Origin: Naganishia liquefaciens
Lineage: Eukaryota; Basidiomycota; Tremellomycetes; Filobasidiales; Filobasidiaceae
DNA: 64,000 nt
Reading direction: 5' to 3'
Assembly: GCA_013423385.1 (NCBI GenBank)
Contig: BLZA01000009.1
Span: 682,001-746,000 of the forward strand
Part shown: piece after piece, positions 35,712-48,044 of the stretch
Layout of the letters: each line of letters starts with the position of its first letter
Numbering within the stretch: position 1 is the stretch's first letter
Position numbers and translations under genes: made by a program
The notes under the pieces: model-generated
The model's input: the letters and a program-made list of their open reading frames with translations, nothing else
The model's database searches: none
Told to the model about the DNA's origin: nothing

Positions 35712-38700
35712 TCAATTCTGAAGGATCGCTGGACCATTGGTCTTCTTGGACTTGAAAAAGCCTGCAACATTTCTGACCGCATCCGGAAAGTTTCCTACTT
35801 TGATATCTTGTCCTATCCATTTCGGCAACTTTGACGAGATGCGCGGTGTCGAATACCGCCTGTCGACCAACAGCAAAGCGGCGTAATCACTTTGATGCCG
35901 GATCGCTCGACCTGGCAAGCGTTGAAGCAGAAATGAGTCGATGGGGCATGTTTCTTGTGCCTATCCGTCTTACCGATGGACTGATTTACCGCTCTCATGC
36001 ATAGATTCTGTTGTATGCAAAATGATTGAGAAGCAGATTCAATCGCCGAGATTCGTTCTCACCTCATATAGCTCCAGGCCAGCATTCTTTCCAGCATTCG
36101 GTAGACCCCCGACATACTTCATGCGCTCCTTGAGTTCGATTGAGCCCATGTTTGCGAAGGGCAGTCCGACCATGATGACGCAACGACCTAGCTCGTCGCT
36201 GAAATTGATACCTGATAATGCATGTACATTTGATGAGACTCAGTGGCTTGGCGACAGAAAGCGCTCAAACCTTCGGAAAGCTTGCCACCGACCACGGCGA
36301 ACATGATAGCGCCAGTCCGTTTCTGTTCTCTCTATAGAATAACAGATCAGCCAGAAAACCAATCACCGTCCTTGCAATCTCACCATGGCGATAGCCTGAG
36401 CGTACTGGGTCAGAATTGTCTCTACTTCGGCGCTGGACTGCGGCTCGAAGAAAAGCTGCGAGTGATATTTCTGAGAGACTACCAAGAAAGCGCAACTATG
36501 TCGCGTACCTTCTTTTTGACATCTATCCTTTGTAGCGTTCCGTTTTGCTTCCAGACAGCTTGAAGCTGATGGAGGAATGAGTATGACGGTAGAAAGATGA
36601 CCACTCCGTCTGGAATCAAGTTGACCATATTTGCAACCAAGGTTCCCAACTCGACCAGCTGGTGAATTCGTTGATTAGTGGATTCTTGGTCAAGCGCCTC
36701 ACAGAACCACATACCAGACTTTGGTCACCACGTTTATCGTATTTGAATTCGAAATCCCTCTTACTTGGACCCTGCAAAATCACCTGCGTCAAGAGATTCT
36801 CCTTCGGAATGACATGAGCGCAAGACAAGTTGGCGAACCGAGATCGAGGTATCGAGGGGAAAAGTTGCAGGTAAAAATCAGAAAGCTGTCAGAGGGATCA
36901 GCATCCAATGAGAAATGTCGGGAAATCTCAACTTACCGGTTCCATGGTACCTCCGGCAAGGACGATGCATCTAGCTTCATCGATTACCATTTGGAAATGC
37001 TCGGCGGGATTCAGCAGCATGTATCTCAGGGTCACTCTGCTGCTTTCAATATCAGAAGCTGTGTCGTCTGGAAGCGCCACAGACCGAGATAGGATGATTC
37101 GGCCGTCCACGTCGGCGTCCGTCAAGCTATGAAGGAACGCTTCGACTTGGTGAAACGCTGAGATTGCGCTATATGAAGAGGCGCGACCTCCGTCTTCAGA
37201 CGCTTCAGTACGGAGTTCATCTTAAAGGTTAAATCACTTACTCTTATCCTTTATATCTTCCTCTAGCTTCTCCGCATACCCGCTGATTTTTCTTGCCAGT
37301 TGACTTTCTTTTAAATAGCGGCATAGAGAGACTAGATTGACCTGATCCGCGCCGCCTCTCATCTGATTCATCAAATTGTTGATGCCGAACATTTGCTCTT
37401 TTGCCGTTTTCGCCGATTTGCCATCGACAGCTTCTCCTGCCCATGTGCGTGCTACATTGATCAGACCTTTCACGACAGAGACCATCTGCTTGACATGCAA
37501 AGCGTGCTCCGACTTGAGACGATTCTTGAACTTTTGGAGGTACACCTCAAGCTGCCCCAACGCTGTTTCCAGTCGTTTGAGGGAGATCGACACCGAATGA
37601 ACAGAGAGCAGAGTATCAATGAGATCTTTAGTATGTCATTAGTAGTCAGATTGACGCTGCAGCTTCAGCTGAACTGACTATGGGCCTCGTCGACGACCAC
37701 GATCTGATCCTTCAAACTGATTCCCATCGATTCTCTCGCGTTCTTCTGTAGGATGAGGTTGTATGGCAGCGTAACGAGCTAGGAGCGAAAATCAATACCA
37801 ATATGACAATCCTTCTGTCTGACGCACTTCTGCTTGCTTGATGCTGTTCCTGGTGGCATAGTAGGGACACACATGCACTTCCTTGCCTAATTGAACGATA
37901 TCCTCGATATCCTTAGGCATCGCCTGCATGTCTGATCAGCTCCTTGACGGGTCATAACAGAAAATCCCATAAACTCACCAGAATCTGATCTCGGTACTCT
38001 AAGATGGCCTCCTGGTCATCTTTTGGCGGCAAGTAAGGGCATCTTCCCTTCTTGACATCTGTCGGAGTCGAAGTGAGGCTATATCTCCACTTGTCGTACG
38101 ATGTAAGGCTACATACCTGCTTTTTGTAAATCGAGACAGGCTTCATTCATTCTGTCGTCCCCTTTGGTTCTGCCAATCTCCTGCACCTGAGCAACGTTCA
38201 AGAATTTAGCCGCAATCTAGCAGTGTACATATCGTACTCACCTTTTCATTTATGCACATCTGACGCCTACTAGCCAAGGGTACCATACGGGTCGGAGCGG
38301 TGTCGATTGACACTTCGAGGTCCGCTGCCTTTGCTCCCTTAGCGTCTGCATCGGGGCGTTCTTGGTCCGGTAACCGAGCAAAGGTAGTTTTGAGCAGTTC
38401 AGACGTGAGTTGGCGCAGTTGGGTATGTGTTCTCGATGTATAGAATATCTGGAAATTTTGAGCACCTAGTATGGTTGCACGGGACAAGCCTACCTTCGAC
38501 TTTGCTTCTTCAACTACATCCTCTTCTGTTGCTTTGGGCTGGAACCTTGATGCATGCGATAAATCTCGAGCTTTAACAAGTAGGTGGATGCTTACTCACT
38601 GTCGCAGCAGAGCTCTGACTTCTGAAGAGATATTGTCATCCGGATCTGTAGCCTTGGTGGCTGATGAGCCAGTATCGAGGGGCAAGAAGCGATCTTCTTC

Positions 38701-39356
38701 ATCTTCTGAGCGATCTTGCCCTGACTTGTTTATAGCTCTTGGACTCCCGTCTGATTCATGCTCAGGTCCCGTCGTCCGCAATCGCTTGTTGCGTGCGCCA
38801 AACTTTATCAGCTTGGGCTCTCTTTTGCGCCACAGCTCCTTCTCTCGGGCTCTTGCAAGTCTGGCATTAATCTCAGCCTCTTTGGCTTCGAGCTCTTCGA
38901 GGTGGGTTTTCACCGTATGGGCTATCACCCATGGAGGATCTGGGATACAGAGAGTCTTTGTAAGGTTCATGTGGCCCATATACACAGATTGTACTCACCA
39001 TCATTCCCAGCTTCTGTCAGCTTCTTCTCGAATTCGGCGCGAGAGTGATCTTTCAGTCTTTGCTGATCAGCTTTCAGCCAGGTCAACGTCGATGTCAAGA
39101 GTGTAAGCGACTTTCCAGTTCCCGTCGGTGACTCGACCTGTCAGAGCGGTAAGGATATCTGCGGATCAAGTTGTCCAGTATCGCTTACAATGGCTATCTT
39201 TCTGCATTCAATGGCCTCGAACACGACTCGCATCAAGTCCACCTGAATATCATACGGCTTGGCATACGGGAAAGGAAAAGATTCGGGCGTCTTGAGGGGA
39301 GGTACTGGGACCGAATTTTCCTCCTGAGTTGCTGAAGGCGGACCTCTACCGATCAT
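35712..39356 (-). CDS. CHL1: Chl1/DDX11 iron-sulfur DNA helicase
   Basis: XPD-family 5'-3' helicase for sister-chromatid cohesion and fork repair. Start [20 protein letters not shown], then [20 protein letters not shown] (Q motif). After an intron comes the Walker [17 protein letters not shown]. The long insert and motif Ia follow: [20 protein letters not shown]. Four Fe-S cysteines can be seen in [31 protein letters not shown] and [10 protein letters not shown]. Motif II is [11 protein letters not shown]. Then come [74 protein letters not shown] and [20 protein letters not shown] (motif VI), ending [15 protein letters not shown]. There are about a dozen short introns. Domain order and length are normal for Chl1. 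The CDC6 gene follows upstream on the same strand. Confidence 0.93.
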
Positions 39357-39858
39357 CTGTACTGTCCTTACAGTGAGCTAGGCGCTTTCGAAAGTTAGAA
39401 GGTAAGTACAACGGCGCTTCTTCGCAAGTCGGCAGACGGCAAGATGGAGTTGCGCTTCCAAGGTTCTGATTATTATTCTGAGACACTGGCTGCCAATCCT
39501 TCGGGATTCGACGCGCCGAGCCGGTCGATCGTAGGACGCGTGGTGGAGGTGGCTGACATTCAACGACTGACAGGTTCTCAGCGAGGCTCCGAGCCTGGTA
39601 GACTTCAGTATTTCCTGGATACCCGTAGCCATTGGCTGATCTGAGAGCTCGAGCCACAAATATCACTGGGATTTGAACGTGATTCAATAGGATATGCATT
39701 GTGAGCTACAGTATTAAAACGTCATATATACAAGATTCATTGAATGTTTGCTCATCTCCAGTTGCAAGGCAAGCTCTGCTGAGGTGAGGCGTCGTTATGA
39801 TTAAGTCGTGTCTTAAGTTCATGTTGGTCCTGCCGTTTTCGTAACCTCTATCACCACC
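39357..39858. other. Intergenic CHL1 promoter and CDC6 3' end
   Basis: 502 bases, tandem genes on the minus strand. Frames on both strands here (about 65-115 codons) are shadows without a domain. Confidence 0.6.
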
Positions 39859-42800
39859 CTACTGCGCTTCATTGAAGCCTACAGTACCGTTCTCGGCATG
39901 TCGTCTGGCGGAATCGGCGGCACGCTGTCGTCCCGCGACTGCATTCAACCACCGTTTCTCCTCTCGGTTCCAGATCGCACGGATCTCGCTGTCCATGGCG
40001 ATTGTCGACTCTGCGTCCGTCTCCCTTTTGATGCCTAGGGCCGCCTTCAAGTCTTCCTCCTTGACTAGAAGCTCAACGGCACGTTCCTTCGCGCGTCCTC
40101 TGCGTGCTTTGCTTTTGCTCGGCGTAAGGCCGTCTCCTCCTTCAACAGACAAGAGTCCCAAAACTTCCGCTTGCATAAGGAGATCCATGAAGTCGGGTTG
40201 AGATGCGGGTGGGAACGGGCTAGCAGCAGAGGAAAGGACGTAGGTATATGTCGGATACAACGCTTCGGTGGAGATAGAATCTGTCGAAGACGTTGTCGAG
40301 TTGCCTCCAAATTGGGCGGATGCAGCCTGAACGTGTGCTGGTCGTAATCCATGCTGCAAGCGTTGCCTCGAGATCAACCACGCCAAAAGGATCATTCGAA
40401 CTTGAACGTTAAGCGATCGTACTTTGTTGTCGAGATTGGAAGATCCAGAAGTGGCGCTAGAAGTGGACGATGTGGCGGCGGCATTGGCTTTGAGTCTGTT
40501 GTACGCCGATAATGCCTTGAGCACGTGAGTCAAGGACACCTTGAATGGCGCGATATCCCCAACTGCTCCAGCTGCAGTAGCCTTCTTTCGCCATTCCGCC
40601 TCTGTTGCATTGATAGCATCCACTAATACTCCAAGGCACATTCGCAGATCGCCGTTGTTGGCTTCTACTTTTCGACCAACAAGTTCGATGGCTTTTTCGT
40701 CCACATGTGCGGGCAGGACATTTGGACAATTGGCTTTGAGGGCTTCGTTGCAGTCATGAAGTCGGCGTTTGATGATGTCAGTCATTTCCTTGGCACCGTA
40801 AGCCTTGAAGGTCAGGTTCGACGGGGCATGCGTGCCGAGAATCGATGCGACCGACTTTCTAACAGTCAAGTCCAACGAATTGGCGATGGCTATCAGCTTG
40901 AGGTCGAGTTCGGCGTGATGATAAGGCAACGCGAAAAGTGCCCGCAAAATCTGATTGGATGCTGAGTAGGATTTGGGTGGAATGAGGGCATCTACTTCGT
41001 CCAGGACCAGTATACTAGCGTAGAAGAGGATGAGCGGTATTCCGGGAGCGGGAAAGAGGTTTTCTTACAATCTCGAACCGGAAGCAGACTTCTTGAGGCC
41101 TCTTTCGATCAACCTCTCGGGCTTCTCTTTCCCATGCTTGTCCCCCATAAAGCCCCAAGCATCCGCTATTCTCCACCAAATCTCCTCCTTTTTACCGACC
41201 AGTCCCATGCAATTGACGAAGGCAAGCCGGCATTCCGAGCCGTTTTCGGCAATCAAAGCGGTCACTGTAGCGGTCTTGCCAGTTCCTGGAGGACCCGAGA
41301 TGTATAGGCCTTTGTGTCCGGCGTCCTCATTATCTTCAGTCGGTGCGGTGCCGGAAACGAGGTATTGCCGGATGGAGATTTTTTCGTCTTCTCGCCCGAC
41401 GATAGCTGTGAACTCAGCTGTACTGCTCGATTTCGATCCATCATTTCCGGAAGAAGAGCATTTGAGAGCGGCTTTGAGCGCTTTATAGCCATCGGAGTAT
41501 TGACGACGTGCGAGGGGCGTTGCAAATTGATCCTCTTGATTTTCCGCTTCGGCAGCATACATGGTCTGGTCATTGCCGGCTCTTGGAGTGGCAAAAATGG
41601 CGGAAACACGCGAAGACGGGGTGTCGAGCAGCACGTCCATATCGTCACGGCTGGAAGCCGAAGGTGATCGGCAGAGACCAGGGGTCTGATTTTCATCGAC
41701 GGCTAGGTTCCCACGTCGGTCGGTACGTTTCGGCGTGAGGGCAAGATCTCCGAGAAGTCTGATATCGTCTGAGTGTAGACGCGACATGGATCGCATCGGA
41801 GACGATACGGTTTCATCCGTGGGTGTTGTGGGAAACAAGAATCCTAAAGATGCTTCAGAAGTGGGTGATGAAGACTGCAAAGTCATGTTTGAAGCGCTTG
41901 ATGCCGTCGTATTCGTTCGGGCAAGGGTGAACCTTTCCGGCTTGGCAACAGCAGTAGTTGCAGAGCTGTTCCCATTAGAAGCCATGGATGGCCTTCCGCT
42001 GGCAGACGCCCGAGTTGGCTGGTCGAATAATCGGCGATTCGTCGGTGGAGTAACATCATCCACGTAAATTTTGTTCGATTTGCTTGACCCGGGCTTCTGT
42101 GAATGCTTTGACGAGGATGATTTTGTACCAGATTGACCGTTCTCTTGATCAGGAATTCCTTGCGAAGATGATGGTATGGAGGATGTAACGCTATAAGATG
42201 CGTAGGATGTGGCCGACATAGCTGGAGAAGCAGTTCAGAAAAGCGGTATCAAGGTACACTCGACTGTCAACTCACCAGAGATGGAGACCTCGCTTCTGAC
42301 ACTCGAAACGCTCATCTCTCGTTTCCTATTTTTTGCAGGTCGACCTCCACCAGTGCCTTTGCCGCCTGACGCATTGGCCAACTCGGCAAGACCCGCGCTC
42401 AAGCTAACTGCTTGACTGTTTGGTCCGTTGGACAGACGCCTCTTGTTGGCCGCGCAAGACATGCTGTACATCGGCTGCGAAGTGGAAGTGGAAGAGCCGG
42501 AAAAAGTTGCGCTCCTTGTGATATTCGGCGATGAAGCCGTCCGCGTGACACGTCGGGATGACGACGTCGAGCTGATACCGGCCATTGAGGCTGAAGACCT
42601 CAGTGTGGGAACCTGGAACGACGAGGATGAAGACGACGGTGAAGGCGAAGATGGGCCTCCAGACCGGACTTGGTTCGCCGCGGAGGATGAGGTAATCGGA
42701 ACTTGCAGGCTTGCGCTGCTACGAATGCATCTCCGTTTGCGACTTGAGAATGATTCCGCAATATTAGAAACGCCTGAAGCTAATGAGGGGTTCCGAGATC

Positions 42801-43677
42801 CATCAGAAGACGTAGAAGCTCGCGCCTCGTCCATGTCGTCCTCTCTGTCAGTTTCCTCGCCAGCTGCATCGCTTTCGTCATGTGTCGCTGGATTACCTCT
42901 TGTGAATCTTCTGGAACTCCTGGCTCGAGTGGACAAGGCTGGAGGATCCGCTGCCGAGATCGAGATGACGGGTGGATCCATTCTGGGCGATGGAGGCTCC
43001 ATGGTAGACGGAACATGGGTAAGAGTTCTCGATCTCCTGAGGCTGCGCCGTATAGGACTAGCGTCGATGGGGATTGCGGAGTTAGAACCAGAATTCAATT
43101 CGGCGGCGCTGTCTTCGGCAGCGTGTCGGCTGACGGAAGGGCCGGCGTCTGGCGTGGATAGCTGTCTGTCGTATCCGTTTCCGCTCCTTTCATTGGCAGC
43201 CCTATGCCAGTCCTCGTCTGCAATAGGCGGGATGTTTTCCTTTCCGCGTCCATAATGACGCGATCGGAGGTCATAGGCGTTTCCTCCAGAGCAATCGCGT
43301 CCGCAAGAAGAGTCCATTGCGGATACCGACTGGATACTTTGGTTCGCCCCATCCTGGTCATCCGTTGTTGTGGAAGTCGAAGGTTGTTCGAGGATGCCTT
43401 CGTCCGCATCATCCATCGTCAAGCGAACATGAACCATGTCGACATCTTCGCGCTCCTCCCGATCGTACGACCGTGCAGCACCGTTATCATCTTCTTCCAC
43501 GCTGCGGCTGGTCTCCGGACGCGATGCGTTTGGAGAGGGATTTTCATGTGAAGCATCAAAATATCCATCGGCATCGTTTTCGTCATCGCTGTCGACGGCT
43601 CGCCGTTTCCCGGCTGCAACTGCGGAGGCAGTAGCGCGTGTATACGGACGTGTCGAGGAGGGAGACGGAGGTGTCAT
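39859..43677 (-). CDS. CDC6: Cdc6/Cdc18 replication licensing AAA+ ATPase with very long N-terminus
   Basis: Loads MCM2-7 at origins with ORC and Cdt1. Exon 1 is 43677-42276 (start MTPPSPSSTRPYTRA), exon 2 starts at 42221, exon 3 ends at 39859; about 1,230 residues against about 510-560 in yeast and human. The AAA+ core lies in the middle: FTAIVGREDEKISIRQYLVS, Walker A GLYISGPPGTGKTATVTALI, Walker B LVLDEVDALIPPKS, sensor 1 LKLIAIANSLDLTVR, sensor 2 region NNGDLRMCLGVLVDAINATE. A C-terminal winged-helix part follows (LNVQVRMILLAWLISRQRL). The 750-residue N-terminus is disordered and carries CDK sites (SPIRR, TPKRT), an RxL-like RRSLRRSR and a KEN box (GRGKENIPP, residues 146-148). These suggest CDK and APC/C control. 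Exon 1 joins in phase; that it belongs to the same gene is likely but unproved. Confidence 0.9.
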
Positions 43678-45475
43678 TTTTGTGGTCGTTGGAGATGCTG
43701 TGAAAGACAGTGTCAGATTGCCCGAACGATAGATTGATTCCCAATGATTGACTGAGATGTGCCGTCGACTCACTTTCAATCAAATCTGGGCTGATACAGG
43801 TTAGGCGTTCGCGTTGTCCCTGAATACCTGTCAGGAAAAAAGGGTGACCGCGATTTCCCGTCGACCTTGTCGAAGCAATGACAGTCGATGAGGCTCAATG
43901 CCAGAAGAGAGAGCTAAGTAGGAACAGAAGCATCAGCCATCAAAGCTGGGCGTCCCGCTGTTAGTCTGGTACACAACGACATACCAGAGATTCGTCGATT
44001 TTTCAGAGGCTTTGGAATAAACCGTCGAATTCGAAAGAACTGCAGACACGAGATGACCAAAAGGCAAACAGGATTAGAGACGACCTCGTCGAGGTTGCCA
44101 AGGAGCTCAAGTACTGATAGCTTTTCCGTCAATTACCTCTTCACATGCGAGCGCGAGACACCATCTCCTTGGCTGGCTGGCTGCAATTGGCTCAGGCGAT
44201 GTCGGAATTTACCTTCATGTGACAAAATGTCTTCTTTCATTTCAGACGCGTGAAGGCTGACTCTTGTGCGTGGGCGCGTTCCATCCTCCTCCTTGATTTC
44301 GCCATGCTGCAGAGCTCCCGCAGACGCGACATCTCCGGGGAGCCGCTAAGCGGACTTTCTGGTCGAGATTTCCCTCTTTTTCTAGCTTGCAAGAGAATAC
44401 ATTGTCCTATCGCTCCATCTCTATGAAGCAGCGTATTGCCTATATAAGTCCAAGGAATACTGGATCAACGCGTCCATGCTATCAGACCTGTCGTATGCCC
44501 AGAGTAGCCGAAGCTAGGGGAACGGGAATGATTGGCGGTCCTTGGCAATCCAGAAGATGTGATTTGCTCTTCCGCCACCATGAGATCATCATGAGCAACT
44601 TCTCAGAAAGTAACGCAGCAGCGCCCGCGACGATCGTTCGGCGTTAACCAATGCGAAGCCGAGAGGCTCGAAGGCTAACGAGGGCCATCCCTCGAAGCCT
44701 GTCAAATACATGCATACGGCATCGAGATCCAGCTCAAAATCGGAAGGTCCGCCATAAAATTCCATGTACTTCTGGCAAGCACGCTGTAGGGGTGCCGCAA
44801 AGTGAGGGAAGACCATAGAGAATGTATGCGCTATATACTACTCGCGACAAGGTCCCACGAATGAGAGATGCCAGACAGCGACAGAGATGAGCTCCGCTGT
44901 TCGAGTCCTTTGGAGGCGCATACCAAATCTGTGATGCCAGTGGATGACCCCATAGGCCAGATCTGGGCGATTTGTCGCTGTTCCTTGATCAGGAATGATT
45001 CTCGACGAACGTGAAGGATCGGTCGAGGCCAAAGGATGCCAGATGTGCGGAAACGACGTGGGGAGTATACGAATGTGTATGAGACCGCCTCCGCTTGTAC
45101 TGAGCGTCCCTCTGCTTGAATCACCTCGAAGGACGCCATGTCCCGGCGATGTCGAGAACGATGAAAGGTCATTGCAGATCCTTCCTTCGCGAGGCGACGC
45201 GGGATGATCATCGGGTTCCTGATGCGATCGAGATATCGGCGCGGAAGCAATGATGCGGACCGATAGCAGCAGAGTGGCTTCGGGAGTGGGACATATTTAG
45301 GAATTCGACTTCGACATCAGCTGATATGCAGACGTTGCGAAAACATATCGTACGAGCTTCTAGCTTTGGGTAGAAAAGGGAAGAGCGCAACTTCCCTCTT
45401 TGGCCGGCCTCTTCGACGCAATTCTCAGCAAGACAAGCACGGAAGCTAGTGCGGTTTAGCAGTGACATCTTCATA
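43678..45475. other. Intergenic between CDC6 and asparaginase
   Basis: About 1.8 kb between divergent starts. It holds the CDC6 promoter, the asparaginase promoter and one weak candidate gene on the minus strand (listed separately). A GGCTGGCTGGCTG run lies near 44170. Confidence 0.5.
44589..45139 (-). CDS. Possible small gene, two exons, unknown
   Basis: An ATG at 45139 opens MASFEVIQAEGRSVQAEAVS, staying open for about 100 codons with SFLIKEQRQIAQIWPMGSST. A second open frame, 44816-44589, reads FELDLDAVCMYLTGFEGWPS and ends ALLRYFLRSCS. A donor GTATGC after GITDL and an acceptor before the second frame could join them. Composition looks protein-like, but I recognise nothing and could not fix the splice. 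Confidence 0.25.
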
Positions 45476-47889
45476 ATGAACATCAATCCTTCACACGAAT
45501 CCAAGGTCTTGTGCCTATACTCTGGAGGAACGCTAGGAATGCTTGCCACTGCGCAGGGATATGTTCCGGAGAAGGGTTATCTGACGGTATGCTCTTTGGT
45601 AACGATGGTAGAGATCTTTATTACTGAATCCAGGAGCGATCCAGCAATATCTCAGATCCCAGGCGAGGTTTCACGATCCTTTGGGCGATTCTGTGCGTTG
45701 CCAAATAGGACTGCTGCACATCTCAAGGTTTAACGATACTTTGTGCAGCTCTTCTCCAACTCTCAAACTGCAGCTACCTATCGGAACTGGAATGCTCAGA
45801 ATTCGCCTGACGGAAGTCGGCCTGCCTCACCCACACCGCCTTCGGTCAAGAGATCACTCGTCGGTCAAGCGGTCTTGGCAAAGGCACAAACAAAAACGGG
45901 TCAGATTGAAAGCCATGATCTTTCAGCCCATACCTTGATAACGCCTCCTATTGGAAAGGACGGCAAACGCATAAGATACTCTATTCTAGAGGTAAGAGAA
46001 AATGGTGATCAATTATCATTCAACGAACCAACGGTGCTGCGATTCTTCTATCTCTTTTCCTCGTATCCCGGAGCGCCTCAGTAGTACGACCCTCTGCTTG
46101 ACTCTCCTGACATGACTTCTGCGGACTGGATCCGGCTAGCGGCCGACATCGAGGCAAATTATTCCGCCTATGACGGTTTCGTAATCTTGCATGGAACAGG
46201 TGAGCAGGAACAGATACGCTGCACAAGCAGATATTCATCGAGACAACAGATACCATGGCATACACTAGCTCCGCCCTCTCCTTTCTGCTCGAAGACCTCG
46301 GAAAAACCGTCATTGTGACGGGGGCCCAGGTGCCCCTTGGCCAGTTGCGCAACGATGCTGTCGAAAATTGTTTGAACAGCATTATTCTGGCTGGAACTTA
46401 TGTAATCCCAGGTAATCGACCTTGGGAATCAGGTTGCGCAAAGACTTACGAATCTCTGTTGAACAGAGGTCTGCCTCTATTTCGACAGAAAATTGCTCCG
46501 AGGCAACAGGACTCGGAAAGTCTCGAGTTCGGACTTTGCGGCCTTTTCCAGTCCTAATATGGACCCTTTGGCAGAGCGTGAGTACGCATCTGGCGTCTTA
46601 TGGATATCCTCGACGCTGATTAAGGGGTTATCAGTGGGTGTACTCATCGAGGTGGATTGGTTCTTGGTTCATAGACCGACGCAGCTGCAGGTGTTCAGGG
46701 CACACAAGAGTAATTGCCATTTTGCGTTTGGAGAACCGTGACTTATATGCTTGCGTCACAGAACTGGAAGACAATGTCGCTGTCCTCCAAATCTTTCCAG
46801 GTATTCCGACTTCGACCATCCGAGCTTTCTTGTCGCAAGTCCGAGGAGTTGTCCTAGAGAGCTTTGGCGCCGGCAACATTCCTCAACGGGAAGACGTCTT
46901 TCAAGTGATCAAAGAGGCTTGCGACCGAGGCGTTGTTATTGTCAACATCACGCAATGCACCAAAGGCTCGGTCCTTGCTTACTGTGAGTTGGGCTTGCTG
47001 GATCTGGTATCAATGTCTTTGGCTGATGCGACGTATTGTCAGATCCGGCTATGCGTAAGCTGGCAGCTGCCGGGGTAGTTTCTGGAGCAGATATGACACC
47101 AGAGGTCAGCTCTTAGCCAACCTTCGAACTTCTGATTGACTGCAATCCGACTCCACCAGGCCGCATTGTCCAAGCTGTCATACTTGCTTTCCAAGGACGA
47201 GCTCGACACGGTAACTGTGCGACAGCTAATGTCCATTCCGATACGAGGCGAGATGACCCTACCCGATCAGAAACCTACAGCCTTAAGCAGTCAATCGTCA
47301 GGACTCGAAGGTGTCATGGGTCACTTGCTCCATTTGAATGCATCACCTGCCACGATCGCCAATACTTCTCGGCGGGACGACGCTCCTGCCCCGGGACGAG
47401 ATAAGATCGGCAGCCTTCCCCAGAAGATCGATGAGCACGACACACGCCTCGCCGAATCCTTGCTTCTACCTTATGCGCTGTGTCTTGCCGCTGCGAAAGA
47501 CAATGTGCAGTCCATGATGGACCTTGTCCTTCGCTCGAAAGCCTTGACAGAGGATAGCTCTGGACATCATCACGGAGAAAGACCTGGGAGGAATCTCATT
47601 GATGACCTTGATCCGGCTTTCGGCAAAAACGCTCTGCATGTCGCCGCCGATTGCGGTAGCAAATCCTGTTTGGAAGCCTTGCTACAGATTGGCGCCTTCA
47701 TCCACACTAGGGATCGGGCTGGACATACCGCGTAAGTTGCGGCACGGCTGTCCGTCTGGAAAGCCAATTCTGATACAGCTTCGTAGCTTATTCTACGCCG
47801 AACGGCGAGGACACGAGAATTGTGTACGAATTCTGGAATCTGCTGGGGCTCACCATGGAGGGATTGATGACGTGGACCAAACGGAATAG
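45476..47889 (+). CDS. L-asparaginase (type I-like) with C-terminal ankyrin repeats
   Basis: Hydrolyses asparagine to aspartate and ammonia. Start [20 protein letters not shown], with the first catalytic Thr in YSGGTLGML. After several introns comes [20 protein letters not shown], then [20 protein letters not shown] (second catalytic motif, TD pair), [40 protein letters not shown] (the family's FDxxLLRGNR) and [11 protein letters not shown]. The C-terminal quarter has ankyrin-type repeats: [47 protein letters not shown] spliced to [20 protein letters not shown]. This asparaginase-ankyrin layout is that of cytosolic ASPG of animals. It lacks a signal peptide, so it is cytosolic. An insert of about 60 residues ([20 protein letters not shown]) lies in the N-terminal half. 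It converges on RRP3 with a gap of about 155 bases. Confidence 0.88.
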
Positions 47890-48044
47890 GAGGGTGGGCC
47901 ATGCTTTCGCCGAGAAAGGTGTAATGTCACTTCGACGTGAGAGCAGTGCAGGCAAGATATAGTATCTGAATACAACGAATATAAAACATGCCAGCAGGCT
48001 CTGAGCAATCCCGAGCGACCCTAAAAGAGAGAAGAGCACTTGGA

